The notes below the pieces were generated by a model. The model ran no database searches, was not told where the DNA came from, and worked only from the letters and a program-made list of their open reading frames with translations. From CAWBXL01 sp963837365 (GTDB lineage: Bacteria > Acidobacteriota > Terriglobia > Terriglobales > Acidobacteriaceae): a DNA stretch of 64,000 nt. The position numbers and the translations under genes were made by a program. Positions within the stretch are counted from its first letter, which is position 1, and every line of letters starts with the position of its first letter. The stretch is taken from positions 1 to 64,000 of the forward strand of contig CAWIMW010000003.1 in NCBI GenBank assembly GCA_963837365.1. Direction: 5' to 3'. Below, piece by piece: positions 25,632 through 32,878 of the stretch.

Positions 25632-26633
25632 ATGCGTATGGCCAGAAGCTTCATGAGCCGGTCCACGGGAGAGCGCTCGGATCGCGCCAACCATCGTCCT
25701 AGTCACAATCTTGAGCTCCTCGCAGTCGTGTGCGGAGCAATTGTCACTGGAATTGCACTCTACTCACTTCACCAAGACCTACCGCAGTTCTCGCTCGGCA
25801 ACCCCTCTCAGTCGGCCTTTGAATCCCTTAGTGATCAAATCTGGATTAGCGTACTCGGCATCACCGGTATCCTCTTCGGAGCTGGCGCGATCCTACTTGC
25901 TGCCTATCGGGGCCTAGAGAGGGGAGTAGAGCAAAAGGTGACCCTGGCAATTCAGGATACACAGAACCTAGTACTTACCGAGTTCGCCAAAAGCCAGCCG
26001 GTCCACCTCGTCGACACGCCCGACGAGATCTGGGGGCGATCAATTGACATGCTTGAGGATCTCGCACGTGGTTCACACCAGAATCGCCATGCGTATGACG
26101 TGTCTACCTATCCAAACCGGATAAGGTATGAGGAGGCCGTCGTCAAGGTGCTCTCCGCTGGCATTACCTTTAGTCGTGCATTCTGTTGGAAGGGGCAAAA
26201 CTCAGTGTCCCATGACGATGCGATGGAGTGGCTCTTCAAGTCGATAGTGTCTGGAACTGTCGACTTCGGAGCGATCGAGTCTTTCGAAGAAGAGCTCTGC
26301 GGGGCGCTACGCGAGAACCAAAACGACCCGCCTCCGCCAGCAATTGATCCGGCTCAGCGTGCACGGCTGGAAACTATTCTCAAGGCCCAACATGACGCGC
26401 TCCGAAAGAATTTGCTGACCATCAAGCGCATCCCCCATCGGATGCCCGTGGATTTCGTCGCCGTACAGTACACCCCTGCCGGGACGAATGCACCATACCA
26501 TGAGGCCATGGCCAACTTCAAGACGAGCCCCGCTGCTGACACGTACGTCGTAGGCACATATGCCACTGGAGGGCTTGCAATCGGCTACGTTGACCTTTTT
26601 AGTCATATGGTTCATACGGGAGTGTTCTCGTGA
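25632..26633 (+). CDS. Two-helix membrane protein with unknown cytoplasmic domain
   Basis: A 333-residue protein from ATG 25632 (25638 or an upstream GTG/ATG possible). Two membrane helices are visible (LELLAVVCGAIVTGIALYSL and ISVLGITGILFGAGAILLAA), then about 220 cytoplasmic residues. The segment YDVSTYPNRIRYEEAVVKVL resembles the lead of a phospholipase-D-like or sensor fold, but no HKD motif is seen. Codon use and GC are clearly below the surrounding element. Its stop overlaps the GTG of the PLP decarboxylase (GTGA), so the two are a co-translated cassette. It may be a sensor or effector partner; function is unknown. Confidence 0.6.
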   Translation: MRMARSFMSRSTGERSDRANHRPSHNLELLAVVCGAIVTGIALYSLHQDLPQFSLGNPSQSAFESLSDQIWISVLGITGILFGAGAILLAAYRGLERGVEQKVTLAIQDTQNLVLTEFAKSQPVHLVDTPDEIWGRSIDMLEDLARGSHQNRHAYDVSTYPNRIRYEEAVVKVLSAGITFSRAFCWKGQNSVSHDDAMEWLFKSIVSGTVDFGAIESFEEELCGALRENQNDPPPPAIDPAQRARLETILKAQHDALRKNLLTIKRIPHRMPVDFVAVQYTPAGTNAPYHEAMANFKTSPAADTYVVGTYATGGLAIGYVDLFSHMVHTGVFS

Positions 26634-27799
26634 AAGTCAGTCGTAGGATGGAAACCGACGGAGTAGCGCGTCTTGATGTTGAGCGAGAGCTTGGCGAAGC
26701 CTTTGAGGCCGACCTCCATCTTGCGGACGGAACTGTTCTCTACTCTATGTGCAACAGTCCCCCTCAACTCTCTCGAGACGCCCATATGCAATTTATCGAA
26801 TCGAACTTGGGCGACCCTGATCTCTATCCTGGCACGCAGAAGCTGGAACAAAGCATGCTCAACATGCTTTTGCATTTGCTTCACGGAGATCGCGACGCGG
26901 GCGGAATGGCAGTAGCTGGGGGCAGCGAAGCTAATATCACGGCACTTTGGATATATCGCAACCTCACTGGCAAAACGGAGATCGTGCTGCCCAGAACGGC
27001 ACACTACTCGTTTGAAACCGCGGCAGATCTCCTACGCATGAAATTGAAGTACGTGGACGTGGATGACCAGTATGCTGCAATTCCGAGCGCGGTTCAGCAA
27101 GCGCTTTCACCCGATACCGCGGCGGTAGTTGCTATCGCAGGTACGACCGAGCACGGGCAACTCGATCCAATTGGACCCATACAAAAGATTTGTCTCGAGT
27201 CGTCCGTACCCTTACACGTAGATGCTGCATTTGGCGGCCTGGTGTTTCCCTTTCTCCAACGAGCGGGTTACGACATCGCGGGGTGGGATTTTAACCTTGA
27301 AGGCGTAACTTCAATAGCGGTTGACCCACATAAGATGGGCCAAGCTACGATGCCCTGTGGCGTGCTGCTATTACGTGACCCAGCATTGCTCGACCAGATT
27401 GCGCGAGACACTTTCTATCTTTCTGCTGAGACCCTACATTCACTGTTGGGGACGAGGTGCAGCGCTGGTGTGGCGTCCGCGTACGCAATGATGAGACACC
27501 TTGGAATCACTGGCTTCACGACGTTGGTACAGGACTGCATGTCGAAGACACGCGAGCTAACGCAGCTACTTGAAGAGCTTGAATTCTCTCTCGCGATCGA
27601 GCCTATTAGCCCGGTTGTATGCATACGCATGGAGAGCGAACATGATGCGCGGCAGGTTCGGGCGGACCTCGCCCAAAGAGGTTGGCGGGTGTCGACTTCG
27701 CGTCATCCGCCTGGAATTAGACTTGTGATGATGCCGCACATACCCCGCTCGGCAGTCACGGCCTTCGTCGCCGATCTCCAGGGTGTATATCAGGTATAA
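26630..27799 (+). CDS. Group II PLP-dependent decarboxylase (MfnA/tyrosine decarboxylase-like)
   Basis: A 389-residue PLP enzyme with the fold-I group II decarboxylase pattern: YPGTQKLEQSMLNMLLHLL, GGSEANITALWIYRN, PLHVDAAFGGLVFPF (PLP-binding Asp) and SIAVDPHKMGQATMPCGVLL with the Schiff-base Lys near residue 235. Closest in style to archaeal-type L-tyrosine/L-aspartate decarboxylases. It would convert an amino acid to an amine plus CO2 in the cytoplasm. Starts with GTG overlapping the membrane protein stop. GC and codon use are lower than the flanks, a sign of separate acquisition. An amino-acid decarboxylase paired with a membrane protein on a mobile element has no role I recognise. Confidence 0.8.
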   Translation: MKVSRRMETDGVARLDVERELGEAFEADLHLADGTVLYSMCNSPPQLSRDAHMQFIESNLGDPDLYPGTQKLEQSMLNMLLHLLHGDRDAGGMAVAGGSEANITALWIYRNLTGKTEIVLPRTAHYSFETAADLLRMKLKYVDVDDQYAAIPSAVQQALSPDTAAVVAIAGTTEHGQLDPIGPIQKICLESSVPLHVDAAFGGLVFPFLQRAGYDIAGWDFNLEGVTSIAVDPHKMGQATMPCGVLLLRDPALLDQIARDTFYLSAETLHSLLGTRCSAGVASAYAMMRHLGITGFTTLVQDCMSKTRELTQLLEELEFSLAIEPISPVVCIRMESEHDARQVRADLAQRGWRVSTSRHPPGIRLVMMPHIPRSAVTAFVADLQGVYQV

Positions 27800-27973
27800 G
27801 CACGGAGGAGTTCGGGTCCGCTCCAAGCGTAGAAGGCAGGCTAACTGGATCAGCGAGCGCTCCGGCCGCGTGGTCGCGAGCGGTCATGTGAGCTCGCCCC
27901 GCCTTGGACGAGGGTACGGTTTCGCGGGTTGGCAATTCGCTTCCGCAGCCGCGCGAAGGCAGGAATGCTGGGG

Positions 27974-28279
27974 CTACCTGTCCAAGACTATGTACTCCGC
28001 TGGCCCGGAGTGCTCGACCCAGCCGGGCCGCCAGGTGACGCCGTTGACGAGGTCGCCCACCGAGGTCGAGTAGGTGCCGGCGAGGCGGATCAGGACGTCG
28101 AGGGTGGGGATGAATTCGCCGTTCTCGATCTTGTCGAGGCGGGAGCGGGTGAGGGCGGCGCGCTTGGCGGCCTCCTTCTGATCGAGGCCGGAGACCTCGC
28201 GGGCGCGGTAGAGGTTGTCCGCGAAGCGGGCCAGGGCTTGGAAGGGGAACGGCGTTTTGGAGCGCGAGCCGGCGGTCAT
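27974..28279 (-). CDS. XRE-family HTH regulator
   Basis: A 101-residue protein from ATG 28279. The HTH is FADNLYRAREVSGLDQKEAA followed by KRAALTRSRLDKIENGEFIP and DVLIRLAGTYSTSVGDLVNG. It ends with VTWRPGWVEHSGPAEYIVLD. The tail motif LVxGxxWRPG is shared with the split XRE gene just upstream on the same strand, so the two are tandem paralogues. Likely a repressor or activator of element genes. Confidence 0.75.
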   Translation of the reverse strand: MTAGSRSKTPFPFQALARFADNLYRAREVSGLDQKEAAKRAALTRSRLDKIENGEFIPTLDVLIRLAGTYSTSVGDLVNGVTWRPGWVEHSGPAEYIVLDR

Positions 28280-28317
28280 GCGGCGCCGCTCGGGGTCTCG
28301 GCCGGAGACGGTGCTGA

Positions 28318-28617
28318 TCAGGCTGGTCCTCGTCGGCGCTGTCGGGCGCTTTGCCGTCCCGCTCGACCACCTCCCAGGTTCCCGGCACGACGATCTCATA
28401 GCCCGGCCGCCACTCCATGCCGGCGACGAGGTCGTCCATCGAGATGCCGAGGCTGCCGGCGATGCGCAGTGGCGGTGTCGACACGCGGCATCCGCTCGCC
28501 CCGCTCCAGCAGGCTCACCTCGGTGCGGTGGATCGAGGCGCGGAAGCCGAGTTCCTCCTGGGAGACATCGGCTCCTTCGCGGCAGCGGGCGAGGTTCTTG
28601 CCGAAAAGGACTTTCAT
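28318..28617 (-). pseudogene. Second XRE-family regulator, frameshifted
   Basis: Starts at ATG 28617 with FGKNLARCREGADVSQEELG, an XRE HTH, up to MPRVDT near 28485. Coding character then continues in another frame as RIAGSLGISMDDLVAGMEWR and YEIVVPGTWEVVERDGKA. A one- or two-base indel near 28475 explains the break; the end near 28318 is approximate. It is paralogous to the downstream XRE gene. Decay and sequencing error cannot be told apart here. Confidence 0.6.
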
Positions 28618-28656
28618 CTCCGGCGGTCGGTGGCGCCGCCGTGGCGAGGCGCCGAC

Positions 28657-29068
28657 TCACGGCGCCTCCCCGAGGATGTCGCGGTGCTCTGGCGGCGGGC
28701 CGGGCTGGATCAGGTTGGCGAGGATCGCGCCGCGGCAACTCGCGCGACCGTCCTCCAAAGACAAGCGTTCGGTCAGCTTCCCCGCGACCAGCACCGGGGC
28801 GCCCTTCTTCAGCTCTTCGACGTGCCGCCCGCCCACGTCGCCGGGCACTTCGACCTCATAGGTGGCGTAGGTCCACAGCAGCCGTGGGTGCTGTGGGTCG
28901 GCGACCGGGAACTCGATCTCCATCACGAGGACCGGCGTGCCGCGCGGACCACCGCCCTGCCTCGGGTCGTCGAGCAGCTTCCCGGTGACGACCGCGTAGT
29001 TGAGCCCGGGCGGCGTCTGCTCGGGGAAGAGCCGCGCGGCCGGGTCTGGTGTCGCATCGCCGGCACAT
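28657..29068 (-). pseudogene. SSB-like OB-fold protein with a broken start
   Basis: The main frame reads NYAVVTGKLLDDPRQ, PVLVMEIEFPVADP, YATYEVEVPGDVGG, LKKGAPVLVAGKLTERLSLE, an OB-fold of the single-stranded DNA-binding type. No ATG, GTG or TTG exists in that frame before residue VTGKLL; an ATG at 29068 is in another frame about 15 codons earlier, so a small indel near 29060 is likely. It follows the wHTH gene on the same strand. Expected role: binding of single-stranded element DNA during transfer or replication. Confidence 0.55.
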
Positions 29069-29070
29069 CG

Positions 29071-29302
29071 CTACTTCGCCTCCTTCACGACGTAGGCGCG
29101 CGGCTTGCGCTTGGCCTGGTGCACCTTCTGCTCCTTCGCCAGGCGGGCGAGGCAGTTGGACACGGCGCCGGCCGAGCGGCCGATGCCCTTACCGATCGCG
29201 CTGGCGGTGAGCGGGCCGTCGTCCTTGCGTTTGCGCATGTAGGCGAGAACGAGGCCGTCCAGCTCGCCGGGGCGCAGGCGCTTTGCTCTTCGCCGCGCTC
29301 AC
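29071..29302 (-). pseudogene. Small winged-HTH protein, frameshifted near its start
   Basis: A GTG at 29302 overlaps the upstream stop (GTGA) and opens MSAAKSK, after which the frame must shift by one base in an AAA run. The rest then reads RLRPGELDGLVLAYMRKRKD followed by GPLTASAIGKGIGRSAGAVS and CLARLAKEQKV, a winged-helix fold, to the stop at 29071. The shift at a homopolymer looks like a sequencing indel. It probably is a DNA-binding regulator in the element's right-end operon. Confidence 0.55.
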
Positions 29303-29713
29303 GCTCGCTCACCCTCTCGGCCGAGACCGACGAGCACTTCCTCGCAGGCGTCGAGGCCGAGCTGGAAGCGGGCGTCGGTCTCGGCGTCTGCCTCTCGTGA
29401 CTCGCGCTCGGTGCCCGACTCGGTGAGCACCGTTGCGGCTTCGTCATGCAGGCGCTTCAGCGCTTCCATCAGATCGTGCGGCGGCATCGTCAGCTCGAAG
29501 GACTCGCGGGCGTCCTTGTCGGCTTCCAGCCGATGTCGTCAAGCAGGCGGAAGTCTTCGCTGAACTCGAAGCCGAGCCGCTCGGCCTTGGCGAAGTCCTC
29601 CTCGTCGCTCCAGTGCGTTCCAGAGATCGCCAACCGAACCGAGGTGGTTGCGAACGAGCTCGTAGAGCCCGTCGCGCTGGTGGCGGTCGATCGTCGACGG
29701 TGATGCTGGGCAT
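29299..29713 (-). pseudogene. Hypothetical helical protein broken by about three frameshifts
   Basis: From ATG 29713 (MPSITVDDR) the coding signal moves through three frames: HQRDGLYELVRNHLGSVGDL, then DEEDFAKAERLGFEFSEDFR, then ESFELTMPPHDLMEALKRLH and on to the stop at 29299. Each segment is protein-like and ordered, so the underlying gene of about 135 residues seems conserved and only the bases are off. It is first in the right-end minus-strand operon. No family recognised. This is the densest indel cluster in the window. Confidence 0.5.
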
Positions 29714-30042
29714 GGCGCCCCCTTTCGGTCGGGGCACCGAAGAACCGCCAGGATGCCGCTCGCCAGAGAACTTCGGCGAGTAGCGTTCCGCTTGCATCGA
29801 AGGCTTGTTCTTCGGTGCCGGCCCCGGGGCGTGTCAGCGCTGCCGGGGCGCTTCTATTTGGTCGGCGACGAAGTTAGCTCGGCGGCGGGCGCGAAAGCGA
29901 GTCCGAATCGACGTGAATCGCCGCCGATCCACGGCAATCGCCGTCGTTTCGGGCACGAGTGCCCGAAACGGAGCGCCCCACATCCCGGCCGTCGCCGCGC
30001 GCCCCAACTCAGAACCCGCCGATTAGCAGGCAATTCCTCCGA
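29714..30042. other. Right-end non-coding region with 26-bp palindrome
   Basis: A 329-bp stretch with no convincing gene. It contains a palindrome at 29945-29970 with 12-bp arms (CGTTTCGGGCAC and its complement around GA) and the words AATCGACGTGAATCG and GATCCACGGCAATCGCC at 29907-29935, related to the 18.48-kb palindrome region. It lies 75-140 bp inside the attachment site, a usual place for recombinase arm sites and for the promoter of the minus-strand operon. Confidence 0.45.
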
Positions 30043-30115
30043 TGGGCGGTACTGGGCTCGAACCAGTGACCCCCTCCTTGTAAGGGAGGTGCTCTCCCAA
30101 CTGAGCTAACCGCCC
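30043..30115 (-). tRNA. tRNA-Val(UAC), intact integration target
   Basis: The reverse strand gives a complete cloverleaf: acceptor GGGCGGT/ACCGCCC, D-arm GCTC/GAGC, anticodon stem CCTCC/GGAGG with loop CTTACAA (anticodon TAC), T-arm ACTGG/CCAGT with TTCGAGC, discriminator A. Its 3' half is duplicated at the left end of the element. Confidence 0.95.
30045..30086 (-). repeat. attR-like copy of the 42-bp repeat inside tRNA-Val
   Basis: These bases are identical to 9210-9251. The repeat covers the acceptor 3' strand, T-arm and anticodon loop region of the intact tRNA. Divergence starts at 30044 and 30087. Confidence 0.85.
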
Positions 30116-30187
30116 GGGAGATCTCGATTATGGCGCGTGGGCGGGGCTGTGACCAGCGCGACGCGGCCGCCTGCGAGAATCGCGGCC

Positions 30188-30532
30188 GTGGACTTGGACT
30201 CAGCGATCCTCTGGCGCGTGGCGGTCGTGCAGGCGGTGGCCGTGGCGGTACTGTCCGTGCTGCTGGCGCTGCTCTTCTCGCACGGCTTCTTCGAAAGCTG
30301 GGGCTGGCTGGTCGGCCCGCTCGCCTGGCTGGCCTGCGCCTGGCTGACCGCCCGCATCGTCGGCCTCCCCGAGCCGCCGGTGCTGGCCCGAGCGGTCGGC
30401 GCCGGGATCGTCAGCGTTCTGTTCGTGCTCGTCGGCCTGCACTGGCTCGGCGCGATCGTCGCGATCGCCGTCTTCGCCGCCTGGTGCGCGCGGATCCCGC
30501 GGCCGGCCGGATCCGCGCCTCCCGCGAGCTGA
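30188..30532 (+). CDS. Small multi-pass membrane protein
   Basis: A 114-residue protein from GTG 30188, about 70 bp right of the tRNA. Hydrophobic segments: VAVVQAVAVAVLSVLLALLF, WLVGPLAWLACAWLTARIVG and AGIVSVLFVLVGLHWLGAIV. No family recognised. It ends against the start of a DoxX-like gene (stop 30530-30532), so the two are probably co-transcribed. This is the first chromosomal gene right of the element. Confidence 0.6.
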   Translation: MDLDSAILWRVAVVQAVAVAVLSVLLALLFSHGFFESWGWLVGPLAWLACAWLTARIVGLPEPPVLARAVGAGIVSVLFVLVGLHWLGAIVAIAVFAAWCARIPRPAGSAPPAS

Positions 30533-30534
30533 CG

Positions 30535-30915
30535 TTGGCCGGGCGGGTGGACCGATCGCAGCGACTCCTCGCGGGGTTCTTCGTCTTCACCGGAACGATG
30601 CACTTCGTCGTGCCCCGCGCCCTCGAGGCGATCGTGCCCCCGTCGCTGCCCCCCCGCCGCGAGGCGGTTGTCGTCAGCGGCATCGCCGAGATCGCCGGCG
30701 GCCTGGCCGTGATCCCGCCGTCCACCCGCCGCCTCGCCCGCTGGTGGCTGCTCGCCCTGCTGGTGGCCGTGTTCCCCGCCAACATCCATATGGCCGTCAA
30801 CCCCGAGCAGGTCCCCGGCCTCGACCTGAATCGCATCCCCCGCTGGACCCTCTGGGCCCGCCTTCCCCTCCAGCCGCTGGCGATGCTCTGGGTCTGGCGC
30901 GCGACGCGGCGCTGA
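30535..30915 (+). CDS. DoxX-like membrane protein
   Basis: A 126-residue protein; start taken at TTG 30535, with GTG 30547 an alternative. Four hydrophobic segments with the DoxX/MauE pattern: RLLAGFFVFTGTMHFVVPRA, VVVSGIAEIAGGLAVI, WWLLALLVAVFPANIHMAVN and LPLQPLAMLWVW. The family is linked with membrane redox or thiosulfate metabolism, but many small members are unassigned. Confidence 0.7.
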   Translation: MAGRVDRSQRLLAGFFVFTGTMHFVVPRALEAIVPPSLPPRREAVVVSGIAEIAGGLAVIPPSTRRLARWWLLALLVAVFPANIHMAVNPEQVPGLDLNRIPRWTLWARLPLQPLAMLWVWRATRR

Positions 30916-30991
30916 ACTCCGGCTTGAAGGACGGAGGCGCCTCGAACGCCCCGGGCCTCCACCATCTCGCCTTCCTCGCGATTGGCTGAAC

Positions 30992-32173
30992 TCAGACCGT
31001 CGCTCGGCGCTGCAGGAAGTCCCGGAACATGGGAGCGGTGTAGGCGTATTCGCCTTTGCGGAGCCGGTACAGGGCGCCGGCCTCGATGAGCCTTCCCAGC
31101 AGGACGTTGACGTTGGCGGGGCTCTTATCGGACGACCCGGCCAGGTCGGACGCTCGCAGTGGCGGGTAGGGACAGCCCGCGGACGCGAGGAGCAGATCCT
31201 GCTCGGCCGGAGTGAGAGTCGTGATGCGCGGCTCATAGAAGTCGCGATCGAGGCGGTCGTGGATCTCCAGCCGGGTCTCGTCAAGCAGCACCCCCGTCAG
31301 GTCGTCGACCCCCGCGAGATCGGCGGCGTCCCAGAGCTCCGATCCCCATAGCTGGATGAAGTAGGGATAGCCCTCCACTTCCTCGACCACGGCCTCCGCC
31401 ACCTCCGCGTCCACAGTACGGCCCGTCCCCTCGAGTGGGCGGGTAAACGCGGCGAGCGCCTCGTCGCGGGAGAGCGAATCCACCACCTCGCCGCGCAAGA
31501 GGCGCTCGCTGTAGGAGCGAGCGTTCTGCAGGTTGCCGGCGAGCGTCGGCAAGCCGCAGATGACCAGCGCAAGCGGAAGCTCCTGGCGCTGCAACGCGAC
31601 GAGTGGTGCAATCAGGAGGGAAAGGGGGTGCTCGCCGTGGCGATCCCGCTCGTCGCGAATCAGCTGTGCCTCGTCGAGCAACAGCACCACTCCCTCCCGC
31701 CCCTTTAGCGTCGCCAACTCGACGGTGTCGAAGAGCTCCTTCGCGAGATCGCTCTCTCGCTCGGAACCCGGAGCGATGGATAGCGAGACATCCTCCCAGG
31801 TGACGGAGAGGCTCCTCGATCGGATCGCCTGACCCGCCGTCGCTCGCAGACGCTCGAAGCGAGACACGCGTTCACGGGTTCGCTGGAGCAGGCCACCGAG
31901 GGCTCCCTGCAACGCCTCGTCAGTGTTGTGCCCGGGCTGGAACTCGAACTCGGCCGGCTCCCAGTTGGCTTCCACCGCAAGCTCCGAGAACGCACCGAGA
32001 AGCACCGTCTTGCCGACCCCTCGCAGGCCGGTGATGCGCATGTTCGCCTGTAGCTCGGGCGCCGCCCGCAACATTGCCGCAAAGCGATGGAGCGACGGGT
32101 CGCGGCCCGCGAGGTAGAGCGGACGGACGCCCACTCCCGGCCTATAAGGGTTCTTCCTGGAAGATGCAGTCAT
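30992..32173 (-). CDS. AAA/ORC-like ATPase
   Basis: A 393-residue protein with Walker A GLRGVGKTVLLG near residue 49 and Walker B GVVLLLDEAQLI near 160. A sensor-like SLLIAPLVALQRQELPLALV segment and a C-terminal winged helix (DLAGSSDKSPANVNVLLGRL, LYRLRKGEYAYTAPMFRDFL) follow. The layout is that of ORC1/Cdc6-like or STAND-type ATPases found as stand-alone regulators in actinobacteria. A palindromic site lies right at its start, suggesting autoregulation. Function unknown. Confidence 0.75.
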   Translation of the reverse strand: MTASSRKNPYRPGVGVRPLYLAGRDPSLHRFAAMLRAAPELQANMRITGLRGVGKTVLLGAFSELAVEANWEPAEFEFQPGHNTDEALQGALGGLLQRTRERVSRFERLRATAGQAIRSRSLSVTWEDVSLSIAPGSERESDLAKELFDTVELATLKGREGVVLLLDEAQLIRDERDRHGEHPLSLLIAPLVALQRQELPLALVICGLPTLAGNLQNARSYSERLLRGEVVDSLSRDEALAAFTRPLEGTGRTVDAEVAEAVVEEVEGYPYFIQLWGSELWDAADLAGVDDLTGVLLDETRLEIHDRLDRDFYEPRITTLTPAEQDLLLASAGCPYPPLRASDLAGSSDKSPANVNVLLGRLIEAGALYRLRKGEYAYTAPMFRDFLQRRATV

Positions 32174-32218
32174 TACAGAATGTTGTTAGGTTACCGAAAC
32201 CTAAAGAACTTCTGTAAT
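32172..32218. promoter_or_regulatory. Operator-like inverted repeat upstream of the AAA ATPase
   Basis: ATTACAGAA (32172-32180) and TTCTGTAAT (32210-32218) are exact reverse complements separated by 29 bp. They are AT-rich in a GC-rich background and overlap the ATPase start, with an inner partial repeat (AGGTTACCGAAACCT). Likely promoter/operator of the ATPase gene. Confidence 0.4.
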
Positions 32219-32273
32219 AGGTGCGCGCCCGAGAGCGCCGACTGGGCAGCTGCCGATCTGGCAGCCCCCCCAA

Positions 32274-32316
32274 TGCGCCCGACGAGAATCGAACTCGCGA
32301 CCTCCGGCTTGAAAGG
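32274..32316 (-). other. tRNA 3' fragment (tRNA-Glu-like)
   Basis: The reverse strand reads as a tRNA 3' half: anticodon-loop-like CTTTCAA, T-arm GCGAG/CTCGT with TTCGATT, acceptor strand CGGGCGC and discriminator A. No 5' half follows on the right. The loop fits anticodon TTC (Glu) but identity is uncertain. It may be an attachment-site scar of a second, lost or rearranged element, and it adjoins the broken hepT start. Confidence 0.5.
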
Positions 32317-32394
32317 ACGAGGGCGGAAGGCGGCGATAAGGGCTTGGCAGGCCGAATCCCACCGCTCGGGCCAGCGGGGTGTAGCAGAGATGTA

Positions 32395-32827
32395 GCAGTC
32401 CTCAATCGTCTGATGCTCGAGCCGCGAGTCGATGCTTTCAGGGTCGACCAAAACGACCCTCTCTGATGCGCTTGCGCAGCCCCCTCGACATCTCAGCCCG
32501 CAGCGGCTTGGTATCGAGATAGTCGAGCAGGGCTCGCGCATCGAGTCGAACCCGCGCGACGGGATCGCGCTCGACCAGCAGCTTGCCATCGCGGATCGCC
32601 CGGTGACGCAGCAGCGGCGGCGCTCGATTGAGCAAGACGATGTCGACTTCGTTGGTGCGAAGAGCTTCTCCGGCGAGGCGAGCCAGTTCGAGCTGCAGCT
32701 GAAGCCGGCCACAGCCGCATCGAGCGGTGGCACTCGTTCTCTCTCGTCGATGACGACCATCGCTCACATCGTCCCCGATCAACCGGATCGAGTCCAGCGC
32801 GGGCGACCTGCGAATCGGACGGCGCAC
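32395..32827 (-). pseudogene. Remnant of an mntA/hepT toxin-antitoxin locus
   Basis: Reading on the minus strand, RLQLQLELARLAGEALRTNE followed by VDIVLLNRAPPLLRHRAIRD and VRLDARALLDYLDTKPLRAE is the C-terminal half of an MntA-type adenylyltransferase antitoxin, ending at 32438. The N-terminal GSxARG active-site half is absent or scrambled. An overlapping TTG at 32451 opens MVDPESIDSRLE, the normal beginning of a HepT HEPN toxin, which is lost after about 12 residues near the tRNA fragment. Both genes are broken. Confidence 0.6.
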
Positions 32828-32878
32828 CGCAGCGAGCGTCGCTCATGCATCGCGGCCGGCGCGCCGATGGGGCAATGC

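Larger units (their letters stand above)
9210..30086. mobile_element. 20.8-kb integrative element in tRNA-Val(UAC)
   Basis: The element is bounded by exact 42-bp direct repeats of the tRNA-Val 3' half, 20,835 bp apart. The intact tRNA stands at the right end on the minus strand, so its 3' end faces the element, and the orphan 3' fragment has the same orientation at the left end. Contents include a tyrosine recombinase (frameshifted), Xis-type HTH protein, replication-relaxation protein, TraG/VirD4-like coupling ATPase (frameshifted), an SSB-like protein, XRE regulators, TA-like and defence-like cargo, an ISAzo13-type transposase and its own tRNA-Val(UAC). No relaxase is recognised and the integrase is internal, about 8 kb from the left end, so the unit may be composite. 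Removing it rejoins the methyltransferase, tRNA-Val and the 30.19-kb gene. Confidence 0.8.
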
